From a virus, in IMG/VR virus record IMGVR_UViG_3300046692_000123, positions 1 to 52,396 of that record: a stretch of 52,396 nucleotides of DNA. One strand, written 5' to 3'. Every line of letters begins with the position of its first letter. The first letter of the stretch is position 1. Made by a program: the position numbers and the translations under genes. Positions 7,608 through 14,041 of this stretch are shown piece by piece. The notes under the pieces were generated by a model. The model was not told the origin of the DNA. It saw nothing but the letters and a program-made list of their open reading frames with translations, and ran no database searches.

Positions 7608-7846
7608 ACGTGCATCCTCTCGGTGGCGCTGCAAAGGCGGGAGACGCGAGCACTTCGGGCCGCCGCGAGACTGCTGTTCATCTGGCTAACTTCTTCGTAA
7701 CCAATGTCCCCGCTCCAAAGTGCGTAGGAGACAAAGCCCTGCAGGTAATTCAGTTCCGACTCGCTGCCAACCAGGTCGCCGGCGGGCATGGCGTGGATCT
7801 TTTTCAATCGTTCATCGAAAACCGCTCTCGCTGTTGAGTTGAACAT
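7604..7846 (-). CDS. Small hypothetical protein, 80 aa
   Basis: It begins MFNSTARAVFDERLKKIHAM with a GAGGG ribosome site. It is mostly helical with no recognised motif. About 45 bp separate it from the upstream gene, and that gap carries an operator-like sequence (7861-7876), so expression may restart here. Confidence 0.55.
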   Translation of the reverse strand: MFNSTARAVFDERLKKIHAMPAGDLVGSESELNYLQGFVSYALWSGDIGYEEVSQMNSSLAAARSARVSRLCSATERMHV

Positions 7847-7860
7847 TTCAGTTTCCCTCG

Positions 7861-7876
7861 GTGACGTGGAAGAGAC
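7861..7876. promoter_or_regulatory. Asymmetric operator variant upstream of the 80-aa gene
   Basis: GTGACGTGGAAGAGAC differs by one base from the reverse complement of 9683-9698. It shares the AAGRGAC half-site with the main 16-bp palindrome family. It sits in the short gap upstream of the gene starting at 7846. Confidence 0.45.
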
Positions 7877-7891
7877 CGCTAATTTCGTGCT

Positions 7892-8086
7892 TTAAAGGCG
7901 GCTGTGATGGCGGAAGGTGCGAGCCTGGCCGCTGCCTGGAATACGCTGGCGCGCTTGGCGTGCAACTCTTTCGCTCGGGTAGGTGGCAGATCCGCCCATC
8001 TTCCCGGTGACGAACAGCCCGCGAAGGCTGATCACGTTCATTTCAAAGTCCTCGCCCTGAAGGGCCATCCCTGTTTCGCTGTTCAT
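7892..8086 (-). CDS. First gene of the leftward operon, 64 aa, unknown
   Basis: Start at 8086 with an AGGGGTG ribosome site. An internal ATG (MNVISLRGLFVTGKMGG) is an alternative start. The C-terminus is very basic (RQARQRIPGSGQARTFRHH), like RNA- or DNA-binding peptides. Its place at the head of the leftward operon is that of lambda N, but no N-type motif can be claimed. Confidence 0.45.
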   Translation of the reverse strand: MNSETGMALQGEDFEMNVISLRGLFVTGKMGGSATYPSERVARQARQRIPGSGQARTFRHHSRL

Positions 8087-8171
8087 GCGCTTGCACCCCT
8101 GCTTGCTGTGGTTAGTTGATTTCCCGCTGCCGACTCATTGAATCGGCACTGGTGAAATGGTCCAGGCCGCG

Positions 8172-8264
8172 CTACTGGCGACCGGCCTGGATTGTTGCGT
8201 CATCGGTGTTGCCGGTTGCCCGCTGCTGATTGCAGGGCCTGGCGCGTCTGTCATAGGTTGGCAT
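8172..8264 (-). CDS. Possible 30-aa basic peptide
   Basis: ATG 8264 is preceded by AGGAAG at a good distance and reads MPTYDRRARPCNQQRA; the frame can also start at 8279. It lies in the leader of the leftward operon. Its short length and lack of family make it doubtful, and it could equally be chance. Confidence 0.2.
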   Translation of the reverse strand: MPTYDRRARPCNQQRATGNTDDATIQAGRQ

Positions 8265-8376
8265 CGGGGCTTCCTGCATCCAGCTCGATCAGCGTTGCTG
8301 GATGGTCATAGGTCAATACAACATGCGGCGTACAGCCCCTGGCGCCCGGTTAAGTAGGCGCGCCGCATGAGGTCCG

Positions 8377-8405
8377 GCGCCCCTCATAGCCGAAGCTCGG
8401 GGCGC
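8377..8405 (-). ncRNA. Stem-loop with UUCG cap in the control region
   Basis: On the minus strand GCGCCCC pairs with GGGGCGC. Inside, AGC-UUCG-GCU forms a capped inner stem. A second stem with ACCG/CGGU arms lies upstream near 8430-8450. This could be a leader structure, an antisense RNA or a terminator without a T-tract. I cannot assign it to a known RNA family. Confidence 0.35.
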
Positions 8406-8495
8406 TAATTCGTTACAGTCCGTCAAGCTACCGAGGCCGGTACAGCTATGCTCAGGGAGGTTCCTACCTATGAACATGCCAGCGGACTTTCCCAC

Positions 8496-8525
8496 TTGAC
8501 GGTTGTGTTGCGCAGGTTGTGTAAA
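8496..8525 (+). promoter_or_regulatory. Rightward promoter candidate upstream of operator S2
   Basis: TTGACG, 18 bases, TGTAAA. The expected start point falls just before the 16-bp operator at 8541-8556, so a bound protein would block early elongation or initiation. It would transcribe the cro-like gene through a leader of about 190 nt. Confidence 0.45.
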
Positions 8526-8540
8526 GAGCGATTCGTTCTG

Positions 8541-8556
8541 GTCTCTTGCAAGGGAC
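8541..8556. promoter_or_regulatory. Dispersed 16-bp operator S2
   Basis: GTCTCTTGCAAGGGAC, a near-perfect palindrome directly downstream of the promoter candidate at 8496-8525. A second partial site lies about 90 bp further on (8634-8650: two GGGACT half-sites in direct orientation). Confidence 0.65.
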
Positions 8557-8633
8557 CGTCTCGATGGATTGAAAGGTAACTCAAGGTTGCGGGCCTGTAA
8601 AGTCCTAGCCGTGAAATAATTTTTAATTTGCCG

Positions 8634-8650
8634 GGGACTTTAAAGGGACT
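8634..8650. promoter_or_regulatory. Tandem half-sites of the operator family
   Basis: GGGACT occurs twice about ten bases apart, ending in AAAGGGACT. These are half-sites of the 16-bp family in direct orientation, placed about 20 bp upstream of a promoter candidate (TTGAAG, 17 bases, TACCAT at 8669-8697). Confidence 0.35.
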
Positions 8651-8668
8651 AGACTTGTCGTAATACCG

Positions 8669-8697
8669 TTGAAGACTCCGCAACCGTTAGTTACCAT
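8669..8697 (+). promoter_or_regulatory. Promoter candidate for the cro-like gene
   Basis: TTGAAG, 17 bases, TACCAT, ending about 20 bp before the GGGGGAG ribosome site of the cro-like gene. This is a moderate match to sigma-70 consensus. Confidence 0.35.
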
Positions 8698-8725
8698 AGC
8701 GTATCAACGGGCGGGGGAGTTTTTC

Positions 8726-8929
8726 ATGCAAGGTGTTCCGCTAAAGCAATTGGTTGCAGAGCTTGGCCCGGCCAAGGTAGGAAAGATGCTCGGTGTAAGT
8801 CATCAAGGAATAACGAAGGCGGTAGAGGCTGGGAGAGAAATTCTCATCACCGTGCTACCGGACGGAAAGGCAAAAGGGACAGAGCTTAGCGACTTCCCGA
8901 AAGCAAAGAAGAAAGCAGCACCAGACTGA
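8726..8929 (+). CDS. cro: Cro-like DNA-binding protein
   Basis: A 67-aa protein starting MQGVPLKQLVAELGPAKV. It aligns along its length with lambda Cro: helix-turn-helix (VGKMLGVSHQGITKAVEAG), then the beta-rich dimer arm (REILITVLPDG) and a Lys-rich tail. ATG 8726 is chosen over the longer frame because GGGGGAG lies seven bases upstream. It is the first gene of the rightward early operon, as in lambda. It should bind operators in the control region; no partner CI is seen. Confidence 0.75.
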   Translation: MQGVPLKQLVAELGPAKVGKMLGVSHQGITKAVEAGREILITVLPDGKAKGTELSDFPKAKKKAAPD

Positions 8930-8953
8930 TAATCGTAAAACCAAGGGGTTGAT

Positions 8954-9157
8954 ATGGCATACGTACCAGAAGAACTGATGCACGAAAAACAGATTAAGGT
9001 TCGACTCGTAGACAGCGAGTATGACGAGTGGAAAGAAATGGCTCACAAGGAAGGACAACTGCACAGCGTAATGGCTAGAATCGCCATGCGGGCCATTCTC
9101 GAAGAGTACCGCAGGACCGGTGAGCTGCCTGAGTTCATCGCCAAACAGCGCGCATAA
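8954..9157 (+). CDS. Small RHH/Arc-like regulator, 67 aa
   Basis: KQIKVRLVDSEYDEWKEMA followed by two helices (VMARIAMRAILEEYRR) has the strand-helix-helix plan of Arc-type repressors. A GGGG ribosome site precedes the ATG. It lies directly downstream of the cro-like gene, so it could be CII-like in timing, but its target is unknown. Confidence 0.55.
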   Translation: MAYVPEELMHEKQIKVRLVDSEYDEWKEMAHKEGQLHSVMARIAMRAILEEYRRTGELPEFIAKQRA

Positions 9158-9185
9158 CATTCACTAAATTTTTGGGGTGACCGCT

Positions 9186-9338
9186 TTGACCAAGGATGAA
9201 TTTGTAGAGTTTGCCGGCGATGAGTTCGCCGTCGTTGTAGTAGCCGCTGCAATCCCTGGCCCGACCAGGCTTTACCAGGTCGAGGCGGTTATGCCTTCGG
9301 TGCTTGCAGGCATGATCAGCAAGGGAGTGAATCCATGA
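9186..9338 (+). CDS. Small protein, 50 aa, TTG start
   Basis: TTG at 9186 follows a GGGGTG ribosome site. The product reads TKDEFVEFAGDEF and ends with TGA overlapping the next ATG (ATGA). Its first residues repeat in the next gene (TKDEYVLFAG), indicating local duplication. Function unknown. Confidence 0.5.
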   Translation: MTKDEFVEFAGDEFAVVVVAAAIPGPTRLYQVEAVMPSVLAGMISKGVNP

Positions 9339-9730
9339 CCAAGGATGAATATGTTCTGTTTGCAGGCGCCGACCTTGCCTTGATCGAAGAGATCGCAGCG
9401 CTCGCGGGCAAGACCGGCAAAGAGCTGGTGGAATACATTTCAGGGTCCAGCATTCAGACCCTGAAGGAAGTGATCGATCGCAACCTGGGAGCGCCGCGCA
9501 ATGCGGTCGTCGCCCAGGTCAGCGGAAATGTTATTCAGGTCAACTTCGGCGCCGGGGCGGTAGCTTCCTGGAATGGCCGGAAAGCGTACCAGGCGCCATC
9601 AAAACGCCGTCAGTTCGCCAATCGCGTCAGCCTCATGCCTATTCGAGTCCCTTCCACGGCACCAAGCGCAACCTCTGCTGCGGTCCCTTCCACGTCACCT
9701 GATACTGTTGTTCCATACAGTAGTCGATAA
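9335..9730 (+). CDS. Hypothetical protein, 131 aa
   Basis: The N-terminus (TKDEYVLFAGADLALIEEIAA) duplicates the start of the preceding gene. The last 35 residues are Ser/Pro/Thr-rich and unlike the rest. In the +1 frame the same DNA reads SPFHGTKRNLCCGPFHVT then stop, which looks as protein-like as the annotated frame, so a frameshift near 9640 is possible. Two operator-like repeats (9647-9662, 9683-9698) lie in this tail. Confidence 0.5.
   Translation: MTKDEYVLFAGADLALIEEIAALAGKTGKELVEYISGSSIQTLKEVIDRNLGAPRNAVVAQVSGNVIQVNFGAGAVASWNGRKAYQAPSKRRQFANRVSLMPIRVPSTAPSATSAAVPSTSPDTVVPYSSR
9647..9662. promoter_or_regulatory. Asymmetric operator variant (first of a pair)
   Basis: GTCCCTTCCACGGCAC, with the GTCCCTT half-site of the 16-bp family. 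A near copy begins 36 bp later. It is inside the C-terminal part of the 131-aa frame, so a coding repeat is an alternative reading. Confidence 0.35.
9683..9698. promoter_or_regulatory. Asymmetric operator variant (second of a pair)
   Basis: GTCCCTTCCACGTCAC. Its reverse complement differs by a single base from the site at 7861-7876, almost 2 kb away on the other side of the control region. Confidence 0.4.
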
Positions 9731-9750
9731 CTTACCAGACCAAACATGAG

Positions 9751-9786
9751 CGCGCCACGTTTTACGAGTCAGGCAAACGTAGCGCG
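9751..9786. repeat. 12-bp-arm inverted repeat
   Basis: CGCGCCACGTTT and AAACGTAGCGCG form a hairpin with one mismatch and a 12-nt loop, in the gap between two genes. The right arm plus one base (AAACGTAGCGCGG) recurs exactly at 23303-23315 as part of another inverted repeat. Confidence 0.5.
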
Positions 9787-9819
9787 GCATCATATAGATC
9801 AGACTTAGGGGTGACGATG

Positions 9820-10260
9820 ATGGCGCCAGAAAATAGTCAGGCCACTGGTCGAGTGGTTGAAATGCAGGTTTCGGACCTTGTTGGGCTGGCGCTTGATTGG
9901 GCGGTCGCGAAGGTTGATGGCGTAAAGACCATCATGCTCAGCGTGAAAAGCCAGCCAGCGAAGAAGCCCTTCGCGATGTTCGGCTCTTTGGCGCTTCCAG
10001 TCGGTGGCGATGAGGAAGGATATTCGCCCTCATCATGCTGGCATTGCGGCGGCCCCCTGATCGAGGCGCATCAAGTAAGCCTGCACTGCCCGCAGACGAC
10101 GGATGACGTGTGGGCTGCATGGATCATCACGAACAAAGGCGAAGTGGTTCAGGCCGGCGACACAGCTCTGATCGCCGCCTGCCGCGCCATCGTTTCTGCG
10201 CACCTGGGCGAGGTCGTGAGCGTGCCGGCCGAGGTGGTCGAAAATAAATCTCCGGAGTGA
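9820..10260 (+). CDS. DUF2591 (NinX-like) phage protein, 146 aa
   Basis: MQVSDLVGLALDWAVAK, then YSPSSCWHCGGPLIE and a C-terminal LIAACRAIVSAHLGE match the layout of DUF2591, seen in NinX-type proteins. The usual DWAQGGPII segment has changed to CWHCGGPLI with a CxxC-like pair. Start 9820 follows AGGGGTG; 9817 and GTG 9811 are alternatives. Function unknown. Confidence 0.65.
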   Translation: MAPENSQATGRVVEMQVSDLVGLALDWAVAKVDGVKTIMLSVKSQPAKKPFAMFGSLALPVGGDEEGYSPSSCWHCGGPLIEAHQVSLHCPQTTDDVWAAWIITNKGEVVQAGDTALIAACRAIVSAHLGEVVSVPAEVVENKSPE

Positions 10261-10289
10261 TTGCGGTAAAGCGCTTTTGCGCTTAGAGT
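10261..10289 (+). promoter_or_regulatory. Promoter candidate with palindrome in spacer
   Basis: TTGCGG, 17 bases, TAGAGT. The spacer holds AAGCGC-TTTT-GCGCTT (10269-10284), a 16-bp palindrome. This arrangement fits autoregulation of the TrfB/KorA-like gene downstream at 10315. The palindrome could instead be a weak hairpin after the DUF2591 gene. Confidence 0.4.
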
Positions 10290-10314
10290 TTATCGTGACA
10301 CGAAGAGGTGATTT

Positions 10315-10518
10315 ATGACGCTCGAACAGTTCAAGGCAATCGCAACGCTGATCAGCGCCAGGGGTGGCGTAACAGAGCAGGGCGCCATGCTCGTTCTGGT
10401 TGATGGCATGGAGCCGAAAGAGGCCGCCGAATCTCTAGGCGTCCCGGTGCAGACGGTTCAGACCGGTATGCGTCGTTTCAAGAGAGCTCTGGAGTTGGCG
10501 AAAACAGCAACCCAGTAA
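10315..10518 (+). CDS. TrfB/KorA-like helix-turn-helix regulator, 67 aa
   Basis: LEQFKAIATLIS, GAMLVLVDGMEPKEAAESLG and VPVQTVQTGMRRFKRALELA follow the pattern of the KorA/TrfB DNA-binding domain of IncP plasmids, including the VLVDG turn before the HTH. Plasmid KorA acts on many dispersed palindromic operators. A 16-bp operator of the phage family lies 39 bp downstream of this gene, making it one candidate for the protein that binds the network. The family call is moderate. Confidence 0.6.
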   Translation: MTLEQFKAIATLISARGGVTEQGAMLVLVDGMEPKEAAESLGVPVQTVQTGMRRFKRALELAKTATQ

Positions 10519-10557
10519 CCTAGATTTTCGTTTCAAGGCGGTATACCGTGCAGCCTA

Positions 10558-10573
10558 GTCTCTACAGAGGGAC
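10558..10573. promoter_or_regulatory. Dispersed 16-bp operator S3
   Basis: GTCTCTACAGAGGGAC, between the KorA-like gene and the replication genes. The right 14 bases match S6 at 19203-19218 almost exactly. It could control transcription into replication. Confidence 0.65.
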
Positions 10574-10583
10574 CGGAGCGCAC

Positions 10584-10615
10584 AAAAAAATGCCCCGGCG
10601 GGCAAGGTCGGGGCA
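10584..10615 (-). terminator. Leftward-facing terminator before the replication genes
   Basis: On the minus strand TGCCCCG/CGGGGCA forms a 7-bp stem followed by seven T residues, a standard intrinsic terminator. It faces left, against the direction of the neighbouring genes, so it would stop antisense transcription coming from the replication region. Confidence 0.65.
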
Positions 10616-10642
10616 GATGGATCTATTACTAGCGAGGGAAGT

Positions 10643-10723
10643 ATGACATACGCAATTGAGTGCGCAAGTATCTATTCAACTAAAGGGGTTGAATCCAATG
10701 CCATTGGGAGAGCTCCCCTATGA
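10643..10723 (+). CDS. 26-aa leader peptide coupled to the replication gene
   Basis: ATG 10643 follows GAGGGAA. The product reads MTYAIECASIYSTKG, and its TGA overlaps the ATG of the initiator gene (ATGA at 10720-10723). Its coupling suggests that translating it sets initiator expression. Confidence 0.5.
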   Translation: MTYAIECASIYSTKGVESNAIGRAPL

Positions 10724-11649
10724 GCATGGAACTGATGGTCAAGGCCATGAAGGCTCGCGTCGGTAGTCCTCTGCGCAAGCTTGTGCTGATCAAGCTGGCC
10801 GATAACGCAAACGACATGGGCGAATGCTGGCCGTCCTACCAGCACATTGCTGACCAGTGCGAAATGAGCCGTCGCTCAGTGATGTCCCACATCGAAACCC
10901 TGTGCAAGGGCGGTCTCGTTCGCAAGGAAATTCGGAAGGGTGGGCCGAAAGGCAACTCATCAAACATCTACGTCCTGATGCTTTCCGATGGTGCAAAGCT
11001 TTCACTACCCCCTAGTGAACCTCCTGCACCAGGTGGTGAATCTCCTGCACTAGGTAGTGAAAATGCTGCACCACCTAGTGAAAATGCTGCACTAGGGGGT
11101 AGTGAAGGATCTGCACCCAGAACCAGTCACTCTTTTGAATCAGTCAGTGAACCAGTCAGTGAACCATTGCAGCCCGCCGCTGACGCGACAGGCATGCCGG
11201 AATCGAAGGTTGTGGCTTTAGTCGAGGTCATACAGCCCCGCATTGAAATCCCTGCAGACATGCCTGGACCAAAAGACCAGGACTGCAAAACCTTCAAGGC
11301 CTGGGCCAACTACGCCTTCGCCTACCGTAAGCGCTATCAGGCGTGGCCGGTGTGGAATGCCAAGGTCGCCGGACAAGTTGGTCAACTGGTTAACCGCCTG
11401 GGTGCCGAGATTGCCCACCACGTCGCGGCCTACTACGTTTCGATCAACGACGCCCGCCTGATCAACGACTGCCATTCGCTGAACAACCTGCTGGCCAAGG
11501 CTGAGGCCTACCACACGCAATGGGCCACCGGTCGCCAGATGAACGGCCGCACCGCCCGCCAGATGGAAGACACGCAAGCCAACATCAACGCAGCGCAGGA
11601 AGCCGCCCGCAACATCCTGGGGCAAGGAGAGCGAAATGCTTTCCTCTGA
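10720..11649 (+). CDS. Replication initiator protein with N-terminal winged helix
   Basis: A 309-aa protein. Residues 15-90 form a winged HTH (CWPSYQHIADQCEMSRRSV), as in phage O-like replisome organisers. A Pro/Ser/Glu linker follows, made of 7-residue repeats encoded by 21-bp iterons (11012-11120). The C-terminal part (about 180-309) is helical. As in lambda O, the origin seems to lie within the gene. The next gene overlaps it by 14 bases and probably encodes its partner. Confidence 0.75.
   Translation: MSMELMVKAMKARVGSPLRKLVLIKLADNANDMGECWPSYQHIADQCEMSRRSVMSHIETLCKGGLVRKEIRKGGPKGNSSNIYVLMLSDGAKLSLPPSEPPAPGGESPALGSENAAPPSENAALGGSEGSAPRTSHSFESVSEPVSEPLQPAADATGMPESKVVALVEVIQPRIEIPADMPGPKDQDCKTFKAWANYAFAYRKRYQAWPVWNAKVAGQVGQLVNRLGAEIAHHVAAYYVSINDARLINDCHSLNNLLAKAEAYHTQWATGRQMNGRTARQMEDTQANINAAQEAARNILGQGERNAFL
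11012..11120. repeat. Five 21-bp iterons, probable origin of replication
   Basis: Units start at 11012, 11033, 11054, 11075 and 11099 and share GTGAA-N5-CTGCAC. The first four are exactly 21 bp apart; the fifth follows after a 3-bp insertion. They encode repeated residues in the initiator linker. A region with TCTTTTGAATC and two CAGTCAGTGAAC copies follows. Lambda ori has this same plan: iterons and AT-rich DNA within gene O. Confidence 0.65.
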
Positions 11650-12415
11650 ACAAATTGCGCAGCTCGCAGGCGCTATTTGCGCGACCGCCGAGACCCTGGG
11701 TCAAACGGTGAGCGCTGGCGCGGCGAAGATGATGGCCGAAGATCTGGCTGGCTATGCCCTTGAACACATTCGCAGCGCCTTGCAGGCCTGTCGCCGAGAG
11801 TTACCAGGAAAGCTCACGCTGTCCGCCATCCTCCAGCGCATTCAGGCCGAGGACGGCCGGCCGGGCAAGGATGAGGCATGGGCAATCGCTCTGGCCTCAA
11901 GCGATGAATTCGAAACCGTTGTGATGACGGATGAAATCCAGGTCGCACTGTCTGCTGCCCGCCCGGTGCTCGATGCCGGCGATAAGATCGGAGCGCGCAT
12001 GGCGTTCATGAGCGCCTACGAGCGTCTGCTGATCAACGCCCGTGCCGAGCTGAAGCCGGTCAACTGGCATATGTCGATCGGCTTCGATGCCGCCCGCCGG
12101 GTTGCCGCCGTGACTGCCGCCGTGCAGATGCAGCGAATCCCCCGGGATCATGGGCAAATGTATCTGGCCGACCTTTCGCATGTGCCAATTACCAACGACG
12201 GGCGCGCTATTGCGGGCCTGCTGACCGGCGATGTCGTGGAGCCCAGTCCGAAGGTGCGCCAGAAGCTGAAAGTCCTCAAGGAGGGCATGCAGGCGATGAG
12301 CAAGGCCAGCGAAGAAGAACGGACAGAAATGAAGATCGCAGCGGCAAGCGATCTGGCCGAGCGGCGCGCGCTGCTCATCAAGCAGGCGGAACAACTCAAG
12401 GGGCTGACGGTATGA
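11636..12415 (+). CDS. Replication accessory protein (lambda P position), 259 aa
   Basis: A helical protein, MLSSEQIAQLAGAICATAE at the start, with RIPRDHGQMYLADLSHVP in the centre and a charged helical C-terminus. No Walker motif is present, so it is not a DnaC-type ATPase. Its overlap with the initiator gene suggests it works with it, perhaps as helicase loader or adaptor. The role rests on position. Confidence 0.5.
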   Translation: MLSSEQIAQLAGAICATAETLGQTVSAGAAKMMAEDLAGYALEHIRSALQACRRELPGKLTLSAILQRIQAEDGRPGKDEAWAIALASSDEFETVVMTDEIQVALSAARPVLDAGDKIGARMAFMSAYERLLINARAELKPVNWHMSIGFDAARRVAAVTAAVQMQRIPRDHGQMYLADLSHVPITNDGRAIAGLLTGDVVEPSPKVRQKLKVLKEGMQAMSKASEEERTEMKIAAASDLAERRALLIKQAEQLKGLTV

Positions 12416-12777
12416 GCATGGACAAAGATCGCGAAGCATTCGAAACGATGGCGCGCCGATTCGGTGCGACCGAGGATCAGCTCCGGCAGGACGAGGAAGG
12501 CTGCTATTTCGACCGGGAAACCCAGTCGCATTGGGTTGTGTTCGGCATCGCCTGGGGCGAGTCGCTTGATTCGGTCGGCGTACGTCCTGCCAGCGCATGG
12601 CGGGTCATCGACCGAAAGGGCAAGCGCTTCACCGTCTACAACGAGGGCCTGGCCAGCGCCGTCGCTGCTGAAGGATTGTCCGTGACGCCTATGTGCGACC
12701 TTCCACCAGAAGGCTGGGAATGCAGTCGGGCGCCTGATCATTCTGGCCCGTGCGCCGCATCGGAGGTGCAGCCATGA
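12412..12777 (+). CDS. Hypothetical protein, 121 aa
   Basis: Coupled to the previous gene by ATGA. Contains HWVVFGIAWGESLD and ends with a Cys pair region (MCDLPPEGWECSRAPDHSGPC), possibly metal binding. Not recognised. Confidence 0.6.
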   Translation: MSMDKDREAFETMARRFGATEDQLRQDEEGCYFDRETQSHWVVFGIAWGESLDSVGVRPASAWRVIDRKGKRFTVYNEGLASAVAAEGLSVTPMCDLPPEGWECSRAPDHSGPCAASEVQP

Positions 12778-12995
12778 CCATCGACATAGCCAGCCTGACC
12801 ATCCGCGAGGTCGCGCACTACAACGGCGGCAAGGCGTTCTTTGCCTACGGTTACGAGTGCGTCCAGCATCCGCGCCTGACTCTGTTCAAGCGGTTTGATC
12901 GGAAGCTGAAGACCGTCACGGTAACCTGGCGCGTCGATGGCGCCGATCATGTCAGCCTTGAATCGGCAGTCGCAGCCCTGGAGGCGTCCCAATGA
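12774..12995 (+). CDS. Hypothetical protein, 73 aa
   Basis: Start 12774 overlaps the upstream stop (ATGA). It begins MTIDIASLTIREVAHYNGG and is beta-rich with a C-terminal helix. Its stop overlaps the next ATG. Unknown function. Confidence 0.55.
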   Translation: MTIDIASLTIREVAHYNGGKAFFAYGYECVQHPRLTLFKRFDRKLKTVTVTWRVDGADHVSLESAVAALEASQ

Positions 12996-13159
12996 CCAAC
13001 AACCAGCGCGCCACCGTCAACCAGCTCGTCGCTGACGGGTTCAAGGTCGTCACTGCCAGCGTCGAAGTAGTCCGCCTGACCAAGGGCGCAGACCGGCGCA
13101 TCGTTTTCCCTGATGGCAGCCAGAAGCGGGCGAACCACGTCGAGCACAAGCTCGCCTGA
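12992..13159 (+). CDS. Small basic hypothetical protein, 55 aa
   Basis: ATG 12992 overlaps the preceding TGA (ATGA). Reads MTNNQRATVNQLVADGFKV and ends NHVEHKLA. Coupled and in the same direction as its neighbours; function unknown. Confidence 0.5.
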   Translation: MTNNQRATVNQLVADGFKVVTASVEVVRLTKGADRRIVFPDGSQKRANHVEHKLA

Positions 13160-13208
13160 TCCCGTGTGGATAAACGGTCGCGATGGTTGCTCGCAAAACG
13201 TAATAGAG

Positions 13209-13233
13209 CCTGCCTGGCGCGATGTCAGGCAGG
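13209..13233 (+). terminator. Intergenic hairpin before the Ead-like gene
   Basis: CCTGCCTG and CAGGCAGG form an 8-bp stem with a 9-nt loop in the 100-bp gap after the replication cluster. No T-tract follows, so it may be an attenuator. Confidence 0.3.
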
Positions 13234-13259
13234 ATCAACGGGACATATGGGTGGAAGGT

Positions 13260-13814
13260 ATGAATGATTATTCGAAATTGCAGGAGCTGGCTGAGGCGGC
13301 AACACCTGGAGAGTGGCGCGCAGGAAATGCCTACGACAAACCGTTTGTACCGAAGTACGAGGTCATAGTCGACACGCAAGATGGCCCATACGTAATCCTG
13401 TCGGGGAATCATAATTTTATTGAGGATGCAGAGGCGAATATTGCCTTTGTAGGGGCCGCCAACCCTGTCGCCGTGCTGAGCCTGCTGGCCGAGATCGAGC
13501 GCCTGCGGACTGCCGAAGGCGATGCCATGACCTACAAGGCCGGAATGGAGAACGTCGCCCAGCAGCGCGACCAGATCAAGGCTGAGAACGAGGAGCTTCG
13601 TGGTCAGCTTGAGGACGCAGACGAGAATGTCGTCGCCCTGGAGAAGCAGAACAAGGCGCTGATGCGTGAGTATGAGCCCATGCGCAAAGACGCCGAGCGC
13701 TATCGGTGGCTGCGCACTCAGTGCATCCCGCTCAATGGGCACGACTTCCTAAGCTCTCACGAAATCCTTGATCGGCGAGTCGACGCCAAGATCCTCAAGG
13801 GTGCCGACCAATGA
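13260..13814 (+). CDS. Ead/Ea22-like phage protein, 184 aa
   Basis: MNDYSKLQELAEAATPGEW and NIAFVGAANPVAVLSLLAEIERL match the N-terminal module of Ead/Ea22 proteins, which are accessory early phage proteins. A coiled coil follows (about residues 85-150). Start 13260 replaces a longer frame that lacks family similarity. Its stop overlaps the next start. Confidence 0.7.
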   Translation: MNDYSKLQELAEAATPGEWRAGNAYDKPFVPKYEVIVDTQDGPYVILSGNHNFIEDAEANIAFVGAANPVAVLSLLAEIERLRTAEGDAMTYKAGMENVAQQRDQIKAENEELRGQLEDADENVVALEKQNKALMREYEPMRKDAERYRWLRTQCIPLNGHDFLSSHEILDRRVDAKILKGADQ

Positions 13815-14041
13815 TCTGTGGCCTGAGCGACGTGCCGGCGATCCTCGGTGCGCTGACAGTCATCGTCTGCGCGCTGATGCTGGGCTGGAGCTTTGGCAGT
13901 GTCAGGGCGAGTGCCCGGCATCGAGCAGATATCAAGTCTGCGCTGCGCCAGCTCGATCACATGAATGGGCAGATGGCCACGGCCAGCCGGGTGATCGACA
14001 AGCTTCAGGAAATGGCCGAGCAGAGCGCCGGCCGGCAGTGA
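13811..14041 (+). CDS. Small membrane protein, 76 aa
   Basis: One hydrophobic segment (VPAILGALTVIVCALMLGW, residues 8-26) is followed by a charged helical cytoplasmic part. Coupled by ATGA to the Ead-like gene. Last rightward gene before the inverted partition cassette. Confidence 0.6.
   Translation: MICGLSDVPAILGALTVIVCALMLGWSFGSVRASARHRADIKSALRQLDHMNGQMATASRVIDKLQEMAEQSAGRQ

Larger units (their letters stand above)
8087..8725. other. 639-bp control region without a convincing large gene
   Basis: This gap separates divergent leftward and rightward early transcription. It holds stem-loops (8377-8405 with an inner UUCG tetraloop; a smaller one near 8430-8450), two rightward promoter candidates and one full operator. 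It also has a tandem half-site near 8634-8650 and at most very small frames. In lambdoid phages the CI repressor would lie here; no such gene is seen. Confidence 0.6.

Noticed and set aside
8313-8495. 60-codon minus-strand frame in the control region
   Set aside because: It coincides with stem-loops and begins with GTG without a close ribosome site; a structured RNA or leader is the better reading, although a peptide cannot be excluded.
8468-8683. 71-codon minus-strand frame in the control region
   Set aside because: It runs over the promoter and operator S2, lacks a ribosome site, and has no protein-like features.
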